From Microbulbifer okhotskensis (GTDB lineage Bacteria > Pseudomonadota > Gammaproteobacteria > Pseudomonadales > Cellvibrionaceae), in NCBI RefSeq assembly GCF_023895975.1, contig NZ_JALBWM010000030.1, positions 1-44,211 on the forward strand: a stretch of DNA of 44,211 bases, given 5' to 3'. Positions 16,808 through 25,864 of the stretch are shown here, in pieces. The notes beneath the pieces were generated by a model. That model saw nothing but the letters and a program-made list of their open reading frames with translations. It did not search any database and was not told the DNA's origin. How positions within the stretch are numbered: position 1 is the first letter of the stretch; each line of letters opens with the position of its first letter. A program made the translations under genes and the position numbers.

Positions 16808-17482
16808 ATGTCTGTGACCCCCAAGTCCCAAGTTGTCCTGCAGGTGACTGACCTCACCTGTATAAGGGATGGTCGACGCTTATTTGAAGGCCTTCGATTC
16901 TCTCTGCATGCCGGCGCTGCGATCCAGGTCAAAGGCAGTAATGGTGCGGGTAAAACCACGCTGTTGCGGACCTTGATAGGAAGTAGTAGCGAATTTAGTG
17001 GCGATATTCTGTGGTGCGGAGACCCTTATCCAAAGGGACTGCCCGCGATGCGGGATTCTCTACTTTATATCGGGCACCGGGGCGGCGTACGCAGTGGTCT
17101 GACCCCGCTTGAAAACCTTACCTGGTATGGTGCCAATCAGGAGGCCGCGCTCAGTGCGCTTGAAAGTGTGGATCTCACTGGATTTGAAGACAGCCTGTGC
17201 CACAGCTTGTCTGCGGGGCAGAACCGGCGGGTCGCCCTGGCTCGCCTATTCCTTCCCAATTCCCCCCGGTTTTGGATTCTCGATGAGCCGCTGACGGCGC
17301 TCGATGTGGCCGGCGTTGCCGCTCTTGAGGAGCAAATGGCTGCCCACCTTCGCAATGGCGGATCTATTCTGCTCACCTCGCACCAACCGCTGTCTCTGCC
17401 CGGGCTCGACGCACTCAACCTGTCTGACTACACGGTCTTCGAGTCTTTTTCTGATTTTGGGGGAGAGCATGTCCTCAGTTGA
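16808..17482 (+). CDS. ccmA: Cytochrome c biogenesis ATP-binding protein CcmA
   Basis: This is the ATPase of the CcmABCD haem-handling complex, which releases holo-CcmE. Walker A GSNGAGKTT is at residues 43-51, the signature LSAGQNRRVALARL at about 133-146, and Walker B FWILDEPLTALD follows. I chose ATG 16808 (224 aa), after TTGGAA, over ATG 16769, which would add 13 unconserved residues. E. coli CcmA has 207 residues. The gene overlaps ccmB by 14 bases. Confidence 0.93.
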   Translation: MSVTPKSQVVLQVTDLTCIRDGRRLFEGLRFSLHAGAAIQVKGSNGAGKTTLLRTLIGSSSEFSGDILWCGDPYPKGLPAMRDSLLYIGHRGGVRSGLTPLENLTWYGANQEAALSALESVDLTGFEDSLCHSLSAGQNRRVALARLFLPNSPRFWILDEPLTALDVAGVAALEEQMAAHLRNGGSILLTSHQPLSLPGLDALNLSDYTVFESFSDFGGEHVLS

Positions 17483-18182
17483 TGTCCAAAAGCCGGTGAG
17501 TGGCGTGCGTAGTGCCCTCGGGTTTATGGCGCTGTTCCGGATCGAAATGCTCTTAGCGCTACGTAAACGTGCGGATATTACCAATCCATTGCTGTTTTTT
17601 GTGACGGTGTTGGCGCTGTTGCCGCTGGGAGTAGGACCTGAGCCCGAGCTTTTGGCAAAGATGGCACCCGGAATGATTTGGGTAATGGCATTGCTCGCCA
17701 ACATGCTCTCTCAGGAGAGTCTGTTCCGGGGTGACTTTGAAGATGGCACCTTGGAGCAACTCACTCTGTTGCCACAACCACTCTATTTCGCGATTTTGGC
17801 GAAATCACTGGTGCACTGGATTGCCACTGGGTTGCCACTGGCACTGCTGTCGCCACTGCTTGCCCTGATGTTGAATTTACCTGTGGATGGCTATTTGTGT
17901 TTGCTGGTTTCTCTTTTGTTGGGAACGGCAAGCCTGAGTTTGATTGGGGCTATAGGTGCGGCGCTGACTGTTGCCTTGCGCCGGCCCGGTTTGTTACTGG
18001 CACTAATTGTTATGCCACTTTATGTGCCCGTGCTAATCTTCGGCACCGGCGCAGTACAGGCGGCTATCGATGGCTATGCCTACAGTACTCAATTGGCGTT
18101 TTTAGCGGCACTGTTAGCAACTGCTGCGGCTCTGGCGCCACTCGCAGCTGCGGGTGCAATACGTATCAGCCTGGATAATTGA
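17469..18182 (+). CDS. ccmB: Haem exporter/cytochrome c biogenesis permease CcmB
   Basis: The 237-residue membrane protein has six predicted helices and CcmB motifs such as NPLLFFVTVLALLPLGVGP, GMIWVMALLANMLS, DGTLEQLTLLP and MPLYVPVLIFGTGA. The start at ATG 17469 (MSSVDVQKP) lies inside the end of ccmA and follows GGGAGAG. With CcmA it forms the ABC part of the complex that frees haem-loaded CcmE from CcmC. Confidence 0.93.
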   Translation: MSSVDVQKPVSGVRSALGFMALFRIEMLLALRKRADITNPLLFFVTVLALLPLGVGPEPELLAKMAPGMIWVMALLANMLSQESLFRGDFEDGTLEQLTLLPQPLYFAILAKSLVHWIATGLPLALLSPLLALMLNLPVDGYLCLLVSLLLGTASLSLIGAIGAALTVALRRPGLLLALIVMPLYVPVLIFGTGAVQAAIDGYAYSTQLAFLAALLATAAALAPLAAAGAIRISLDN

Positions 18183-18195
18183 TTCGGAGGTCCTT

Positions 18196-18939
18196 TTGAA
18201 TTGGCAATGGTTTCACCGTCTGGGTTCGCCCCGCTGGTTCTATCAAAAAACTGGAGCTTGGTTGCCCTGGCTGGCGCTGGCAAGTGTTGTATTGCTTTCT
18301 GTGGGCAGTGTCTGGGGGTTGGGGTTTGTCTATGAGCACGGGCAGCAGGGCAATAGTTACCGCATTATTTATATTCATGTGCCCGCAGCACTCCTAGCGC
18401 TGGCAGGTTACTACGTTATGGCGATCAGCGGCGCTATCGGCCTGATCTGGAGAATGAAGCTCTCCTTTGCTGTTATGCGCGCTGCAGCATCCATTGGCGC
18501 GGTGCTGTCTTTTATTTGCCTGGTTACTGGCTCACTTTGGGGTAAGCCCACCTGGGGGACCTACTGGGAGTGGGAAGCCCGTATGACTTCGATGTTGATT
18601 CTTCTCTTTCTTTATATTGGTGTTATTGCATTGTCCCACGCTGCTAGCCGGGAACAGAGTGCCGATAAGGCCTCGGCGTTATTGGCCCTGGTAGGCACAG
18701 TCAATATTCCCATAATTTACTGGTCTGTGAATTGGTGGAATTCCCTGCATCAGAGAGCGACACTTCGTGTGATTGAGGAAAGTAGGATTGACCCGGTTAT
18801 GTTCTACCCACTGCTGATTATGATAATCGGTTTTTATTGTATGTACGCCTGGACCTTACTCACTCACACTCGCACCCTGCTGCTCAAACGAGAAATGCGC
18901 ACCAAATGGGCTCAGGACGAACTGTTGGGAGGACGATAA
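18196..18939 (+). CDS. ccmC: Haem lyase/transfer protein CcmC
   Basis: CcmC attaches haem to CcmE. I chose the TTG at 18196 because GGAGG lies five bases upstream and the resulting 248 residues match E. coli CcmC (245). The Trp-rich periplasmic motif is WGKPTWGTYWEWEARMTS, where the usual WxWDxRLT has Glu for Asp. The two axial histidines are in IIYIHVPAAL and WWNSLHQ. Six helices are predicted. The GTG start of ccmD follows its stop by one base. Confidence 0.92.
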   Translation: MNWQWFHRLGSPRWFYQKTGAWLPWLALASVVLLSVGSVWGLGFVYEHGQQGNSYRIIYIHVPAALLALAGYYVMAISGAIGLIWRMKLSFAVMRAAASIGAVLSFICLVTGSLWGKPTWGTYWEWEARMTSMLILLFLYIGVIALSHAASREQSADKASALLALVGTVNIPIIYWSVNWWNSLHQRATLRVIEESRIDPVMFYPLLIMIIGFYCMYAWTLLTHTRTLLLKREMRTKWAQDELLGGR

Positions 18940-18940
18940 A

Positions 18941-19183
18941 GTGGAATTCCAATTTGCCAACTTATCTGAGTTCTTGACGATGGGGGGGCACGGTATTTTT
19001 GTGTGGGTGTCTTACCTTATGACATTTCTTGCGCTTGTGGGGATGGCGATATATCCACGCATTGCTCGCCGTCGCCTGCAGTCAGAATTACTACGTCAGC
19101 AGAAAAATGCACAACGTCGCCGCCGGGCGGTGAGTGAACGCACGGCAACTAAAGCTCCGGATCTAGCAAAAGAGCCGGCTTAG
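18941..19183 (+). CDS. ccmD: Cytochrome c biogenesis protein CcmD
   Basis: This 80-residue protein has the CcmD core FLTMGGHGIFVWVSYLMTF, one transmembrane helix and a very basic cytoplasmic segment with RRRR. A GGGAGGA sits just before the GTG start. It helps CcmABC release holo-CcmE. The tail is slightly longer than in E. coli (69 aa). Confidence 0.9.
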   Translation: MEFQFANLSEFLTMGGHGIFVWVSYLMTFLALVGMAIYPRIARRRLQSELLRQQKNAQRRRRAVSERTATKAPDLAKEPA

Positions 19184-19284
19184 GTTCACACAGCCGTATT
19201 TGTGAAGAAATTCAGCTGATAGGGCAATGGAAAATCTATCAGTTTAACAATGTTAAAAAGTTATTATGGAGTAGGACTAAGAAA

Positions 19285-19734
19285 ATGCACCCTGTACGCA
19301 AGCAACGCCTGATACTCGTACTTGTTCTGGTGGTTTTGTCCAGTGCAGCTGTTGGTTTTGTAGCCTATGCGATGCGCGGCAATATCGATTTTTTCTATCC
19401 CCCAAAGGCTTTTGCTGCGGGTGAAGTTCCTATGGAAAAGCGCATCCGTGCAGGGGGTTGTGTTATTCCGGGTAGTGTTCAACGTGCGGATGACAGCCTC
19501 GATGTACAGTTTGTGATTACCGATGGAGTGGCTGAGTTGACGGTCGTCTTTGATAAAATCCTGCCGGATCTTTTTGCCGAGGGGGAAGCTGCGGTGATTG
19601 CCGGGCGATTGTTACCCAGTGGTGTTTTACAAGCGGACCAGGTATTGGCCAAGCACGATGAGAATTACACGCCGCCGGAAGTTGCCGATACGATGGTTTC
19701 TCATGAAGCGTGTATGAATGGTGGGAAGATATGA
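19285..19734 (+). CDS. ccmE: Haem chaperone CcmE
   Basis: CcmE carries haem across the periplasm through a covalent bond to His124 in KHDENY (HxxxY, Tyr128). The N-terminus is a single membrane anchor, and the OB fold covers about residues 45-125 with IPGSVQR and LPDLFAEG. GGxV carries a Cys at residue 59, unusual in the family, which normally has Leu, Met or Val there. About 100 bases separate it from ccmD, more than elsewhere in this operon, so a second promoter is possible. Its stop overlaps the ccmF start (ATGA). Confidence 0.93.
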   Translation: MHPVRKQRLILVLVLVVLSSAAVGFVAYAMRGNIDFFYPPKAFAAGEVPMEKRIRAGGCVIPGSVQRADDSLDVQFVITDGVAELTVVFDKILPDLFAEGEAAVIAGRLLPSGVLQADQVLAKHDENYTPPEVADTMVSHEACMNGGKI

Positions 19735-21716
19735 TCCCAGAGCTAGGCCATTTTGCGTTAAGCATTGGTTTGCTGCTGGCTATTGCACTCGCGGTAGTGC
19801 CGATGGCTGGAAGCTACTCATCCCGCCCTGTCTGGATGGCGGCGGGCCGCCCTCTGGCTCTGGGTATTTTTGTATTTGTTCTGATAGCGTTTGCCTGTCT
19901 GACCACCGCGTTTGTGCAAAGTGACTTTACGGTTAACTATGTTGCGCATAACTCCAATAGTATTTTACCGGTTTATTACAAAGTCACGGCTGTTTGGGGG
20001 GGGCACGAAGGTTCTATCCTGTTGTGGCTATTGATCCAGGCCGGATGGGCTGCGGCGGTGGCTCTGTTTGGTCGTCAGTTGCCCGAAGAGCTATCTGCGC
20101 GTGTACTGTCGGTACTCGGTTTTGTACTGATCGGATTCTTCCTCTTTATCCTGTTTACCTCCAACCCGTTTGATCGCACCCTGCCGTTTCCTCCGATGGA
20201 AGGATCAGATTTGAACCCGCTGCTGCAGGACCCGGGTATGATTTTTCACCCGCCTTTGCTGTATATGGGCTATGTGGGTTTCTCGGTAGCATTTGCTTTT
20301 GCCATTGCTGCGCTTCTTGGCGGTCACTTGGATGCGGTTTGGGCGCGCTGGGTTAGACCTTGGACAGCTGTCGCTTGGGGATTTCTCACTCTGGGTATTG
20401 CACTGGGTAGCTGGTGGGCCTATTACGAGCTGGGCTGGGGCGGCTGGTGGTTCTGGGACCCGGTGGAGAACGCTTCTTTGATGCCTTGGTTGGTAGGCAC
20501 GGCTTTATTACATTCCCTGGCGGTAACCGAGAAACGCGGTCTGTTTAAAAGCTGGACAATATTGCTGGCCATTTTTGCTTTTAGTTTGAGCTTGCTGGGT
20601 ACTTTCCTGGTGCGCTCCGGAGTTATTACGTCGGTGCACGCCTTTGCCACGGATCCCCTGCGCGGCAGCTTTATTTTGAGTTTCCTGGCGGTTGTTATCG
20701 GCCTGTCTCTGTTGTTGTTCGCTATACGTGCGCCTGCGGTCAGCGCGCGCAGCGTATTCTCCTTCCGCTCGTTGGAAACTTTCCTTCTCGGTAACAATAT
20801 TATATTGGTGCTGATTATGGGGATGGTGCTGACAGGCACCTTGTATCCTCTGCTGGCTGATGCCATGAACTGGGGCAAGATCAGCGTGGGCCCGCCGTTC
20901 TTTAATTTGTTCTTTGTACCCTTAACGGTGTTGCTGTGCTTGCTGCTAGGCATTGGGGTTCGCGCCAACTGGAAAGACAGTCGCTGGGATAAGTTATTGA
21001 CCGCATGGCGCTTACCGTTCCTGGCCTCTTTGATTGTTGCTCTATTGTGGCCCCTGGCATTGGGTGATTACCACTGGGGGGCCGTATTCGGAATCTTTAT
21101 CGGCGTCTGGGTGTTTGCTTCCAGTATCGCCGATATTATCTCGAAAACTCGCAACGCCAGTTCATTTTTCGCCGGACTGAAGCGCCAGCGGGCCAGTTAT
21201 TACGGTATGCATATAGCGCATATTGGCCTGGCAGTTGCGGTGCTGGGAGTCGTTCTGACAACGGTCTATAGCGTGGAGGAAGACTTGCGTATGGGCGCTG
21301 GGGATAGCTATCAGGTGGCGGGCTACGATTTTAAATTTGATGGTATTCGTATGGCCCAGGGTCCCAATTATCGGGCATTTGAGGGCGTGCTACATGTGAG
21401 TAAAAACGGCGATTCGGTGGCGGAGCTCTATCCGCAGAAGCGCAATTATTTGTCCGGTGGTAACACCATGACGGAGGCTGCAATTGATACCGGCTTATTC
21501 CGGGATATCTATGTGGCACTCGGCGAACCTCTGGACAGGTCCAACCCCAACGGCGACTGGGCGATGCGGCTGCAGTACAAGGCATTTGTGGTTTGGATTT
21601 GGTTGGGTGCGCTTTTAATGGCGCTCGGTGGTGCTATCGCTGTGGCAGATAAACGCTACCGCAAAGTGAAAGCAGCGCGATCAGTGGAAGTGATAGGCAA
21701 TGTCGCTACGGCGTAA
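19731..21716 (+). CDS. ccmF: Cytochrome c haem lyase subunit CcmF
   Basis: CcmF joins haem from CcmE to apocytochrome c. The 661-residue protein has about 14 helices and the Trp-rich motif WGGWWFWDPVENASLMPW (about residues 236-253). Axial His candidates are in the loops HNSNSILPVYYK, WGGHEGSILLW and SGVITSVHAFATDP. I chose ATG 19731 (MIPELGHFAL) because E. coli CcmF begins in the same way and the start overlaps the ccmE stop. Confidence 0.96.
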   Translation: MIPELGHFALSIGLLLAIALAVVPMAGSYSSRPVWMAAGRPLALGIFVFVLIAFACLTTAFVQSDFTVNYVAHNSNSILPVYYKVTAVWGGHEGSILLWLLIQAGWAAAVALFGRQLPEELSARVLSVLGFVLIGFFLFILFTSNPFDRTLPFPPMEGSDLNPLLQDPGMIFHPPLLYMGYVGFSVAFAFAIAALLGGHLDAVWARWVRPWTAVAWGFLTLGIALGSWWAYYELGWGGWWFWDPVENASLMPWLVGTALLHSLAVTEKRGLFKSWTILLAIFAFSLSLLGTFLVRSGVITSVHAFATDPLRGSFILSFLAVVIGLSLLLFAIRAPAVSARSVFSFRSLETFLLGNNIILVLIMGMVLTGTLYPLLADAMNWGKISVGPPFFNLFFVPLTVLLCLLLGIGVRANWKDSRWDKLLTAWRLPFLASLIVALLWPLALGDYHWGAVFGIFIGVWVFASSIADIISKTRNASSFFAGLKRQRASYYGMHIAHIGLAVAVLGVVLTTVYSVEEDLRMGAGDSYQVAGYDFKFDGIRMAQGPNYRAFEGVLHVSKNGDSVAELYPQKRNYLSGGNTMTEAAIDTGLFRDIYVALGEPLDRSNPNGDWAMRLQYKAFVVWIWLGALLMALGGAIAVADKRYRKVKAARSVEVIGNVATA

Positions 21717-21731
21717 TAGTGGGGAAAGGTA

Positions 21732-22316
21732 ATGTCGAGACTCAAACTCTTTCTGCCCCTGATGATTTTTGTCGCATTGGCTCTGTTGTTTAAACAGGGG
21801 CTTTCGCTGAATCCGCAGGAAATGCCGTCTGCACTGTTGAATAAACCGGTACCGGAATTTTCCCTTGAAAAAGTGGCTGACAATAGTCAGGTTGTAGAGA
21901 AACAAGACCTGCCCAATGGTCCACACCTGCTCAATGTTTGGGCTACCTGGTGTGTTGCCTGTCGAGTTGAGCACCCCTACCTGAATGCTCTGGCGGAGCA
22001 GGGGGTGCCAATCGTTGGTGTGAACCTCAAAGATGAGGATGTGTCAGCAGTCAAGTGGCTGGAAAAATACCACAATCCTTATCTGTACAGCCTTGCCGAT
22101 AGGGAGGGCCGCTTGGCTCTGGATCTGGGAGTTTTCGGCGCGCCGGAAACTTTTCTGGTAGATTCTGAAGGGACTATTCGCTGCAAGCATGTTGGCGTTG
22201 TCGATAACAAAGTGTGGCAGACCAAGCTCCAGCCACTTTATGAAAAATTAAAAAACCAGCGCTGGGAAGATATTGCCGGTGACTTATCAGATTCCCTCAT
22301 CTCCCGTTGTCAGTGA
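21732..22316 (+). CDS. ccmG: Thiol:disulphide interchange protein CcmG/DsbE
   Basis: CcmG reduces apocytochrome haem-binding cysteines. The 194-residue protein has an N-terminal anchor (about residues 4-20), a thioredoxin fold, the active site WCVAC with C74 and C77, and the cis-Pro in FGAPETFLVD. Most CcmG proteins have a Pro before the second Cys (WCxPC); here it is Ala. In most operons ccmH and ccmI would follow, but the next gene is a yigZ homologue that overlaps the ccmG end. Confidence 0.94.
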   Translation: MSRLKLFLPLMIFVALALLFKQGLSLNPQEMPSALLNKPVPEFSLEKVADNSQVVEKQDLPNGPHLLNVWATWCVACRVEHPYLNALAEQGVPIVGVNLKDEDVSAVKWLEKYHNPYLYSLADREGRLALDLGVFGAPETFLVDSEGTIRCKHVGVVDNKVWQTKLQPLYEKLKNQRWEDIAGDLSDSLISRCQ

Positions 22317-22878
22317 GACTGAAGAAAAGAAAAGCCGTTTTCTCTGCTGGTTGGGGCCAGTAAAAGATAAAGCGGTTTTCCATCGACAGCTCGACCTCAT
22401 TCGCACTCAATATCCAGATGCCAATCACCACTGTACCGCGCTGGTAATTGGCAACCCATCCAATCCTGAGGTTATGCAGGCGGATGATGACGGTGAACCC
22501 GGTGGCAGCGCCGGCCGACCGATGTTGGAATTACTGCTGAAGCAAGGGGTGGGAAATGTTGGAACGGTAGTGACTCGCTATTTCGGTGGCACTAAACTGG
22601 GTGTTGGAGGCTTGATGCGGGCCTATCGCGGTGCCGTTGGAGTCGCGCTACAAGGTGTCTCTCTGGAGCCTTTTATTCCGCTTCACCATGTATTGATTGG
22701 TTGTGATTTCGCCCAGGAAGCTCGTCTGCGCTTTTTGGTGGGACGTTGCCAGGGCAGCTGTGGCGAAGTGCAATATACCAGTGAAGTTACTATGCCAATC
22801 ACACTTCCGCAGAACCAGTGGCCGCTGCTGCTGCCGCAATTACAGGCCGAGGCTTTTCAGATTCTTATGAATCAATAA
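22279..22878 (+). CDS. yigZ: YigZ/IMPACT-family protein
   Basis: The 199-residue protein matches E. coli YigZ from the start: TYQIPSSPVV, EEKKSRFLCW, HHCTALVIGN, DDGEPGGSAGRPML and RYFGGTKLGVGGLMRAYRG. The family (Impact N, plus a C-terminal UPF0029-like domain) is related to eukaryotic IMPACT, a translation regulator; the bacterial function is unclear. The GTG at 22279 gives the E. coli-like N-terminus; a TTG at 22273 is an alternative. It overlaps ccmG by about 38 bases and is probably in the same transcript. Confidence 0.9.
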   Translation: MTYQIPSSPVVSETEEKKSRFLCWLGPVKDKAVFHRQLDLIRTQYPDANHHCTALVIGNPSNPEVMQADDDGEPGGSAGRPMLELLLKQGVGNVGTVVTRYFGGTKLGVGGLMRAYRGAVGVALQGVSLEPFIPLHHVLIGCDFAQEARLRFLVGRCQGSCGEVQYTSEVTMPITLPQNQWPLLLPQLQAEAFQILMNQ

Positions 22879-22897
22879 TCCCGTGTTCGCAAGTGTT

Positions 22898-24097
22898 TCA
22901 GATGATGCCGTAGCTAGCCAGCTTGGCTATCTCGGCTGCGGAATAGCCTAATTCGGTGAGAATGTCTTTGGTGTCTTCTCCCAAGGTGGGTGCCCGTTTA
23001 AACTTGACCATTTCCCCATCGCAACGAATCGACGGTGCCAGCATTTTGATTTCCTGGCCACAGTCGCTGCACATGGACTGAATCCGATCAGTTTTGGCGA
23101 CAAATGGGTTGGTAAGTGCTTGCTCAATGTCATATACCGGGGCCGCCGGTACATGGCCGGCAAAGATTGACAGCCACTCGGTAGTCTTTTTTTTGCTGAG
23201 GATATTATCCAGTATACCGGTCAGCTCTTCTTTGTTTTTTTGCCGCTCGCGGAAATTGATAAACTTTGGGGCTTCAATTAATTCGGAGTGCCCCATGCAT
23301 TGACACAGCGCGGCCCAAAACTTTTCCTTGTTGCACATCAGGTATATCCAGTCATCCTTGGTTTTGTAGAGCTGGCAGGGACTTAGGGAGAAATGGGCCG
23401 ATCGCGGGACACGCTGCTGGTTGTGCCCCGCATTCAATTGCCACATGGCGATGTAGCTTAAATTATATAAAGCGTTATCGAACAGGCTGACATCGATATC
23501 CCGGCCTTTGCCGGTTTCCCTTGCATTTAAAACGCCGGAAATGACGGCCAGGGCAAGCGCTACACCGGTAGATAAATCTACCAGGGAAAGACCACATCGC
23601 ATCGGGGGGCTGTCGGGCTCACCCGTCAACTTAAAGTAGCCTACCTCTGCTTGGATCGGGTAGTCATACCCCGGCCATTTGGCTCGATCGCCTTCGCGCC
23701 CGTAAGCAGTCAGGTGAGCGCAAACAGTCTTTGGATTTATTTTCCCAAGCTGCTTGTAAGTAATACCGAGTTTGTCAGGGACATCACCGCGAAGATTATC
23801 GGTCAGTGCATCTGCAGTGAGAATTAATCTGTGTAGGATTTCCTGTCCCTGAGGGGAAGAAAGATTAAGGGATAAACTGCGTTTATTGTGGTTAAAACCT
23901 TGAAAAAACAAGCTGCTGTTATCCCCTGATTCGCCCTCTACGAAATAAGGACCAACGCTTCGCCCCACGTCGCCACCATTGGAAATATCTTCCACTTTTA
24001 TGACTTCTGCTCCCAAATTTGCCAGATAGAGAGTGCCAAAGGGGCCAGCCCCATACTGCTCTACAGCCACAATTCGCAAGCCTGTGAGAGGTAACAT
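22898..24097 (-). CDS. CaiB/BaiF family III CoA-transferase
   Basis: Family III enzymes move CoA between acyl groups through an aspartyl-CoA intermediate. Here the catalytic Asp is D174 in GLSLVDLSTG. N-terminal features are LPLTGLRIVAVEQYGAGPFG and LANLGAEVIKVE, followed by NKRSLSLNL. I start at ATG 24097 (MLPLTGL, 399 aa) because earlier codons back to 24178 add an unconserved stretch. It is divergent from a CitE-like lyase gene and two MaoC-fold genes. That set parallels itaconate degradation (CoA-transferase, hydratase, citramalyl-CoA lyase) and mesaconate-CoA routes, so a C5-dicarboxylate is the likeliest acceptor. This is an inference. Confidence 0.85.
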   Translation of the reverse strand: MLPLTGLRIVAVEQYGAGPFGTLYLANLGAEVIKVEDISNGGDVGRSVGPYFVEGESGDNSSLFFQGFNHNKRSLSLNLSSPQGQEILHRLILTADALTDNLRGDVPDKLGITYKQLGKINPKTVCAHLTAYGREGDRAKWPGYDYPIQAEVGYFKLTGEPDSPPMRCGLSLVDLSTGVALALAVISGVLNARETGKGRDIDVSLFDNALYNLSYIAMWQLNAGHNQQRVPRSAHFSLSPCQLYKTKDDWIYLMCNKEKFWAALCQCMGHSELIEAPKFINFRERQKNKEELTGILDNILSKKKTTEWLSIFAGHVPAAPVYDIEQALTNPFVAKTDRIQSMCSDCGQEIKMLAPSIRCDGEMVKFKRAPTLGEDTKDILTELGYSAAEIAKLASYGII

Positions 24098-24406
24098 GTC
24101 GGATAATTCCACCAAAAATAGGTTTGCCCTATCCTTTATCCTAGAGCAATGAGTATTTAATACTGGATGATTGAGCATTAAATTTGGGAACCCTCAGTCA
24201 TGCGGTTTTAAATTTCTGCAGAGATTGATTGTAAATATGGATAGTTGGCGCGATTCAGATCAGAGTTGCTAGTATTTTTGGTGAGCCGTTGAATTGGTTC
24301 GGGTAGGTTGCCACTGGCAAATAGATGAGAAGCTTACTCTTGGAATTGTTCGGATATGCTGGGCGTCAATCGGTCACAAATCATATCAGTGTGAGAGTTA
24401 TATCAG
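24098..24406. promoter_or_regulatory. Divergent promoter region of the CoA cassette
   Basis: This stretch separates the divergently transcribed CoA-transferase and CitE-like genes and must hold both promoters. I see no clear operator dyad, riboswitch or reading frame with family signal in it. Confidence 0.45.
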
Positions 24407-25258
24407 ATGGGTAGTATCGTCAATAGAAGCCGACCTTTTCGAAGTATTTTATTTGTGCCCGCTACCAGGCCGGATCGTTATGAAAAAGCGATTGCGAGTG
24501 GGGCGGACATTGCCTGCGTAGACCTGGAAAATTCTGTAGCCCTCAGCGAAAAAGATGCGGCAAGAGAGCAAGTGGTCAATTTCTTCTCCGGGAAAAAAAA
24601 TATTGGTGCTCAGCGAGCGTTAAGGATCAACCAGCTAGATAGCGATCTTGGTATTAAAGATATGCTGATGCTTCTGACTTTGAGCCGCTTGCCGGACATC
24701 ATCATGATTCCCAAAGTGCAATCTGCGGAGGAGGTAATAGGATTTTCCCAGGTGATGGCGCCTTCGCATAAAAAAATTTGCATAATGCCCCTGATCGAAT
24801 CACCTAAAGGCTTGGAAAACGCATTGAGTATTGCTCAGGTTGACAGCGTGGTTTGCTTGGCCTTTGGTGCGGCTGATTATAGTTCGGTCGTTGGATCGGA
24901 TATGAGTTGGGATGCACTTCTTTATGGCCGAGGCCGATTGGTGCAAGCTGCGGCATTTGCCGGAATCGATGCTGTAGATGGCCCTTGGTTAGAGCTGAAG
25001 GATGAAAAGGGTTTACTCGAAGAAACCAAGCGTGTGTCTGCACTGGGGTTCTCCGGAAAAATTGCCGTCCATCCGAAACAAATTAAACCGATTCACCATG
25101 GATTAGCACCTTCAAATGAGGCTCTATCCCATGCTCAACGGGTAGTGCAAGCCTATGAAGAGAACCATGGAGGCATTCTGGTGGTCGATGGCCAGATGGT
25201 GGATATGCCGGTCGTAGAGCGGGCCCTGAAAATTGTGGCGGCGTCCAAAGGAGTGTGA
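24407..25258 (+). CDS. HpcH/HpaI-CitE family acyl-CoA lyase (citramalyl/malyl-CoA lyase-like)
   Basis: The 283-residue TIM-barrel protein has the CitE layout: RSILFVPATRPDRYEKAIAS at the start, CVDLENSV (usual form LEDAV), LRINQLDS with R73, IMPLIESPKGLENAL with E131, LAFGAADYS with D157 (Mg ligands), and GKIAVHPKQI near the end. These enzymes cleave citramalyl-, malyl- or citryl-CoA. It heads a plus-strand unit with two MaoC genes and faces a CoA-transferase gene. That context favours (S)-citramalyl-CoA or methylmalyl-CoA cleavage to pyruvate or glyoxylate plus an acyl-CoA. Confidence 0.85.
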   Translation: MGSIVNRSRPFRSILFVPATRPDRYEKAIASGADIACVDLENSVALSEKDAAREQVVNFFSGKKNIGAQRALRINQLDSDLGIKDMLMLLTLSRLPDIIMIPKVQSAEEVIGFSQVMAPSHKKICIMPLIESPKGLENALSIAQVDSVVCLAFGAADYSSVVGSDMSWDALLYGRGRLVQAAAFAGIDAVDGPWLELKDEKGLLEETKRVSALGFSGKIAVHPKQIKPIHHGLAPSNEALSHAQRVVQAYEENHGGILVVDGQMVDMPVVERALKIVAASKGV

Positions 25259-25327
25259 AAGTCACTGTGTAGGTTGACCTGGCTGTCCGGTTTTCGCTGA
25301 ATGCTATAAGCAAGGGGAGAGGTTTCT

Positions 25328-25855
25328 ATGTCCCAGTATCGCTTTCCCGCCTATGTGCAAATCGGTAAACAGCGTTATCGGGAGCGCTTTGGTCTTGATT
25401 TTGAAGATTTTACAAAGGGGCAACTATTCCGGCACAGGCCGGGTGTTACCATTAGCCAGCAGGATAACAAGGAAGAGTGCATCAATACCCTGAACCAGGC
25501 GATGTTGCACTTTGATGATTACTATGCGGCACAAACAGAGTTCGGTAAACCCCTTATTGATACGACCCTGATTGTTCAGCATTTAATGGGGATGATCTGG
25601 AAAACCTATAATCGCCGTAAAAAAATTCTCGGCTGGGGGAAGATTGCAATGGTAGCGCCAGTTTTTGGTGGCGATACCTTGTACTCTGAGAGTGAAGTTA
25701 TAGAATTACAAGCCGGCGATAAACATTCTGAGACGGGTTTAGTACGTGTTGCTATTTGCGGATTGAATCAAGACAAAAAGGTAGTGTGTGAAATGGGTTG
25801 TGATCTGCTGATTTACAAGCGTAATCATCTGCCATTCTCCGCAAACGGTTATTAA
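25328..25855 (+). CDS. MaoC-like hot-dog dehydratase/hydratase A
   Basis: The 175-residue hot-dog protein resembles mesaconyl-CoA/itaconyl-CoA hydratases: FGLDFEDFTKGQLFRHRPGV, TLNQAMLHFDDYYA, TEFGKPLID and GGDTLYSESEVIEL. The active-site pair is N56 and H61, with the x4 spacing of the Asp-His pair in (R)-hydratases; Asn is common in this branch. A GGGAGAGG precedes ATG 25328. It probably hydrates an unsaturated C5-CoA before the CitE-like lyase acts. A paralogue follows after nine bases. Confidence 0.8.
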   Translation: MSQYRFPAYVQIGKQRYRERFGLDFEDFTKGQLFRHRPGVTISQQDNKEECINTLNQAMLHFDDYYAAQTEFGKPLIDTTLIVQHLMGMIWKTYNRRKKILGWGKIAMVAPVFGGDTLYSESEVIELQAGDKHSETGLVRVAICGLNQDKKVVCEMGCDLLIYKRNHLPFSANGY

Positions 25856-25864
25856 GTACCCTGA

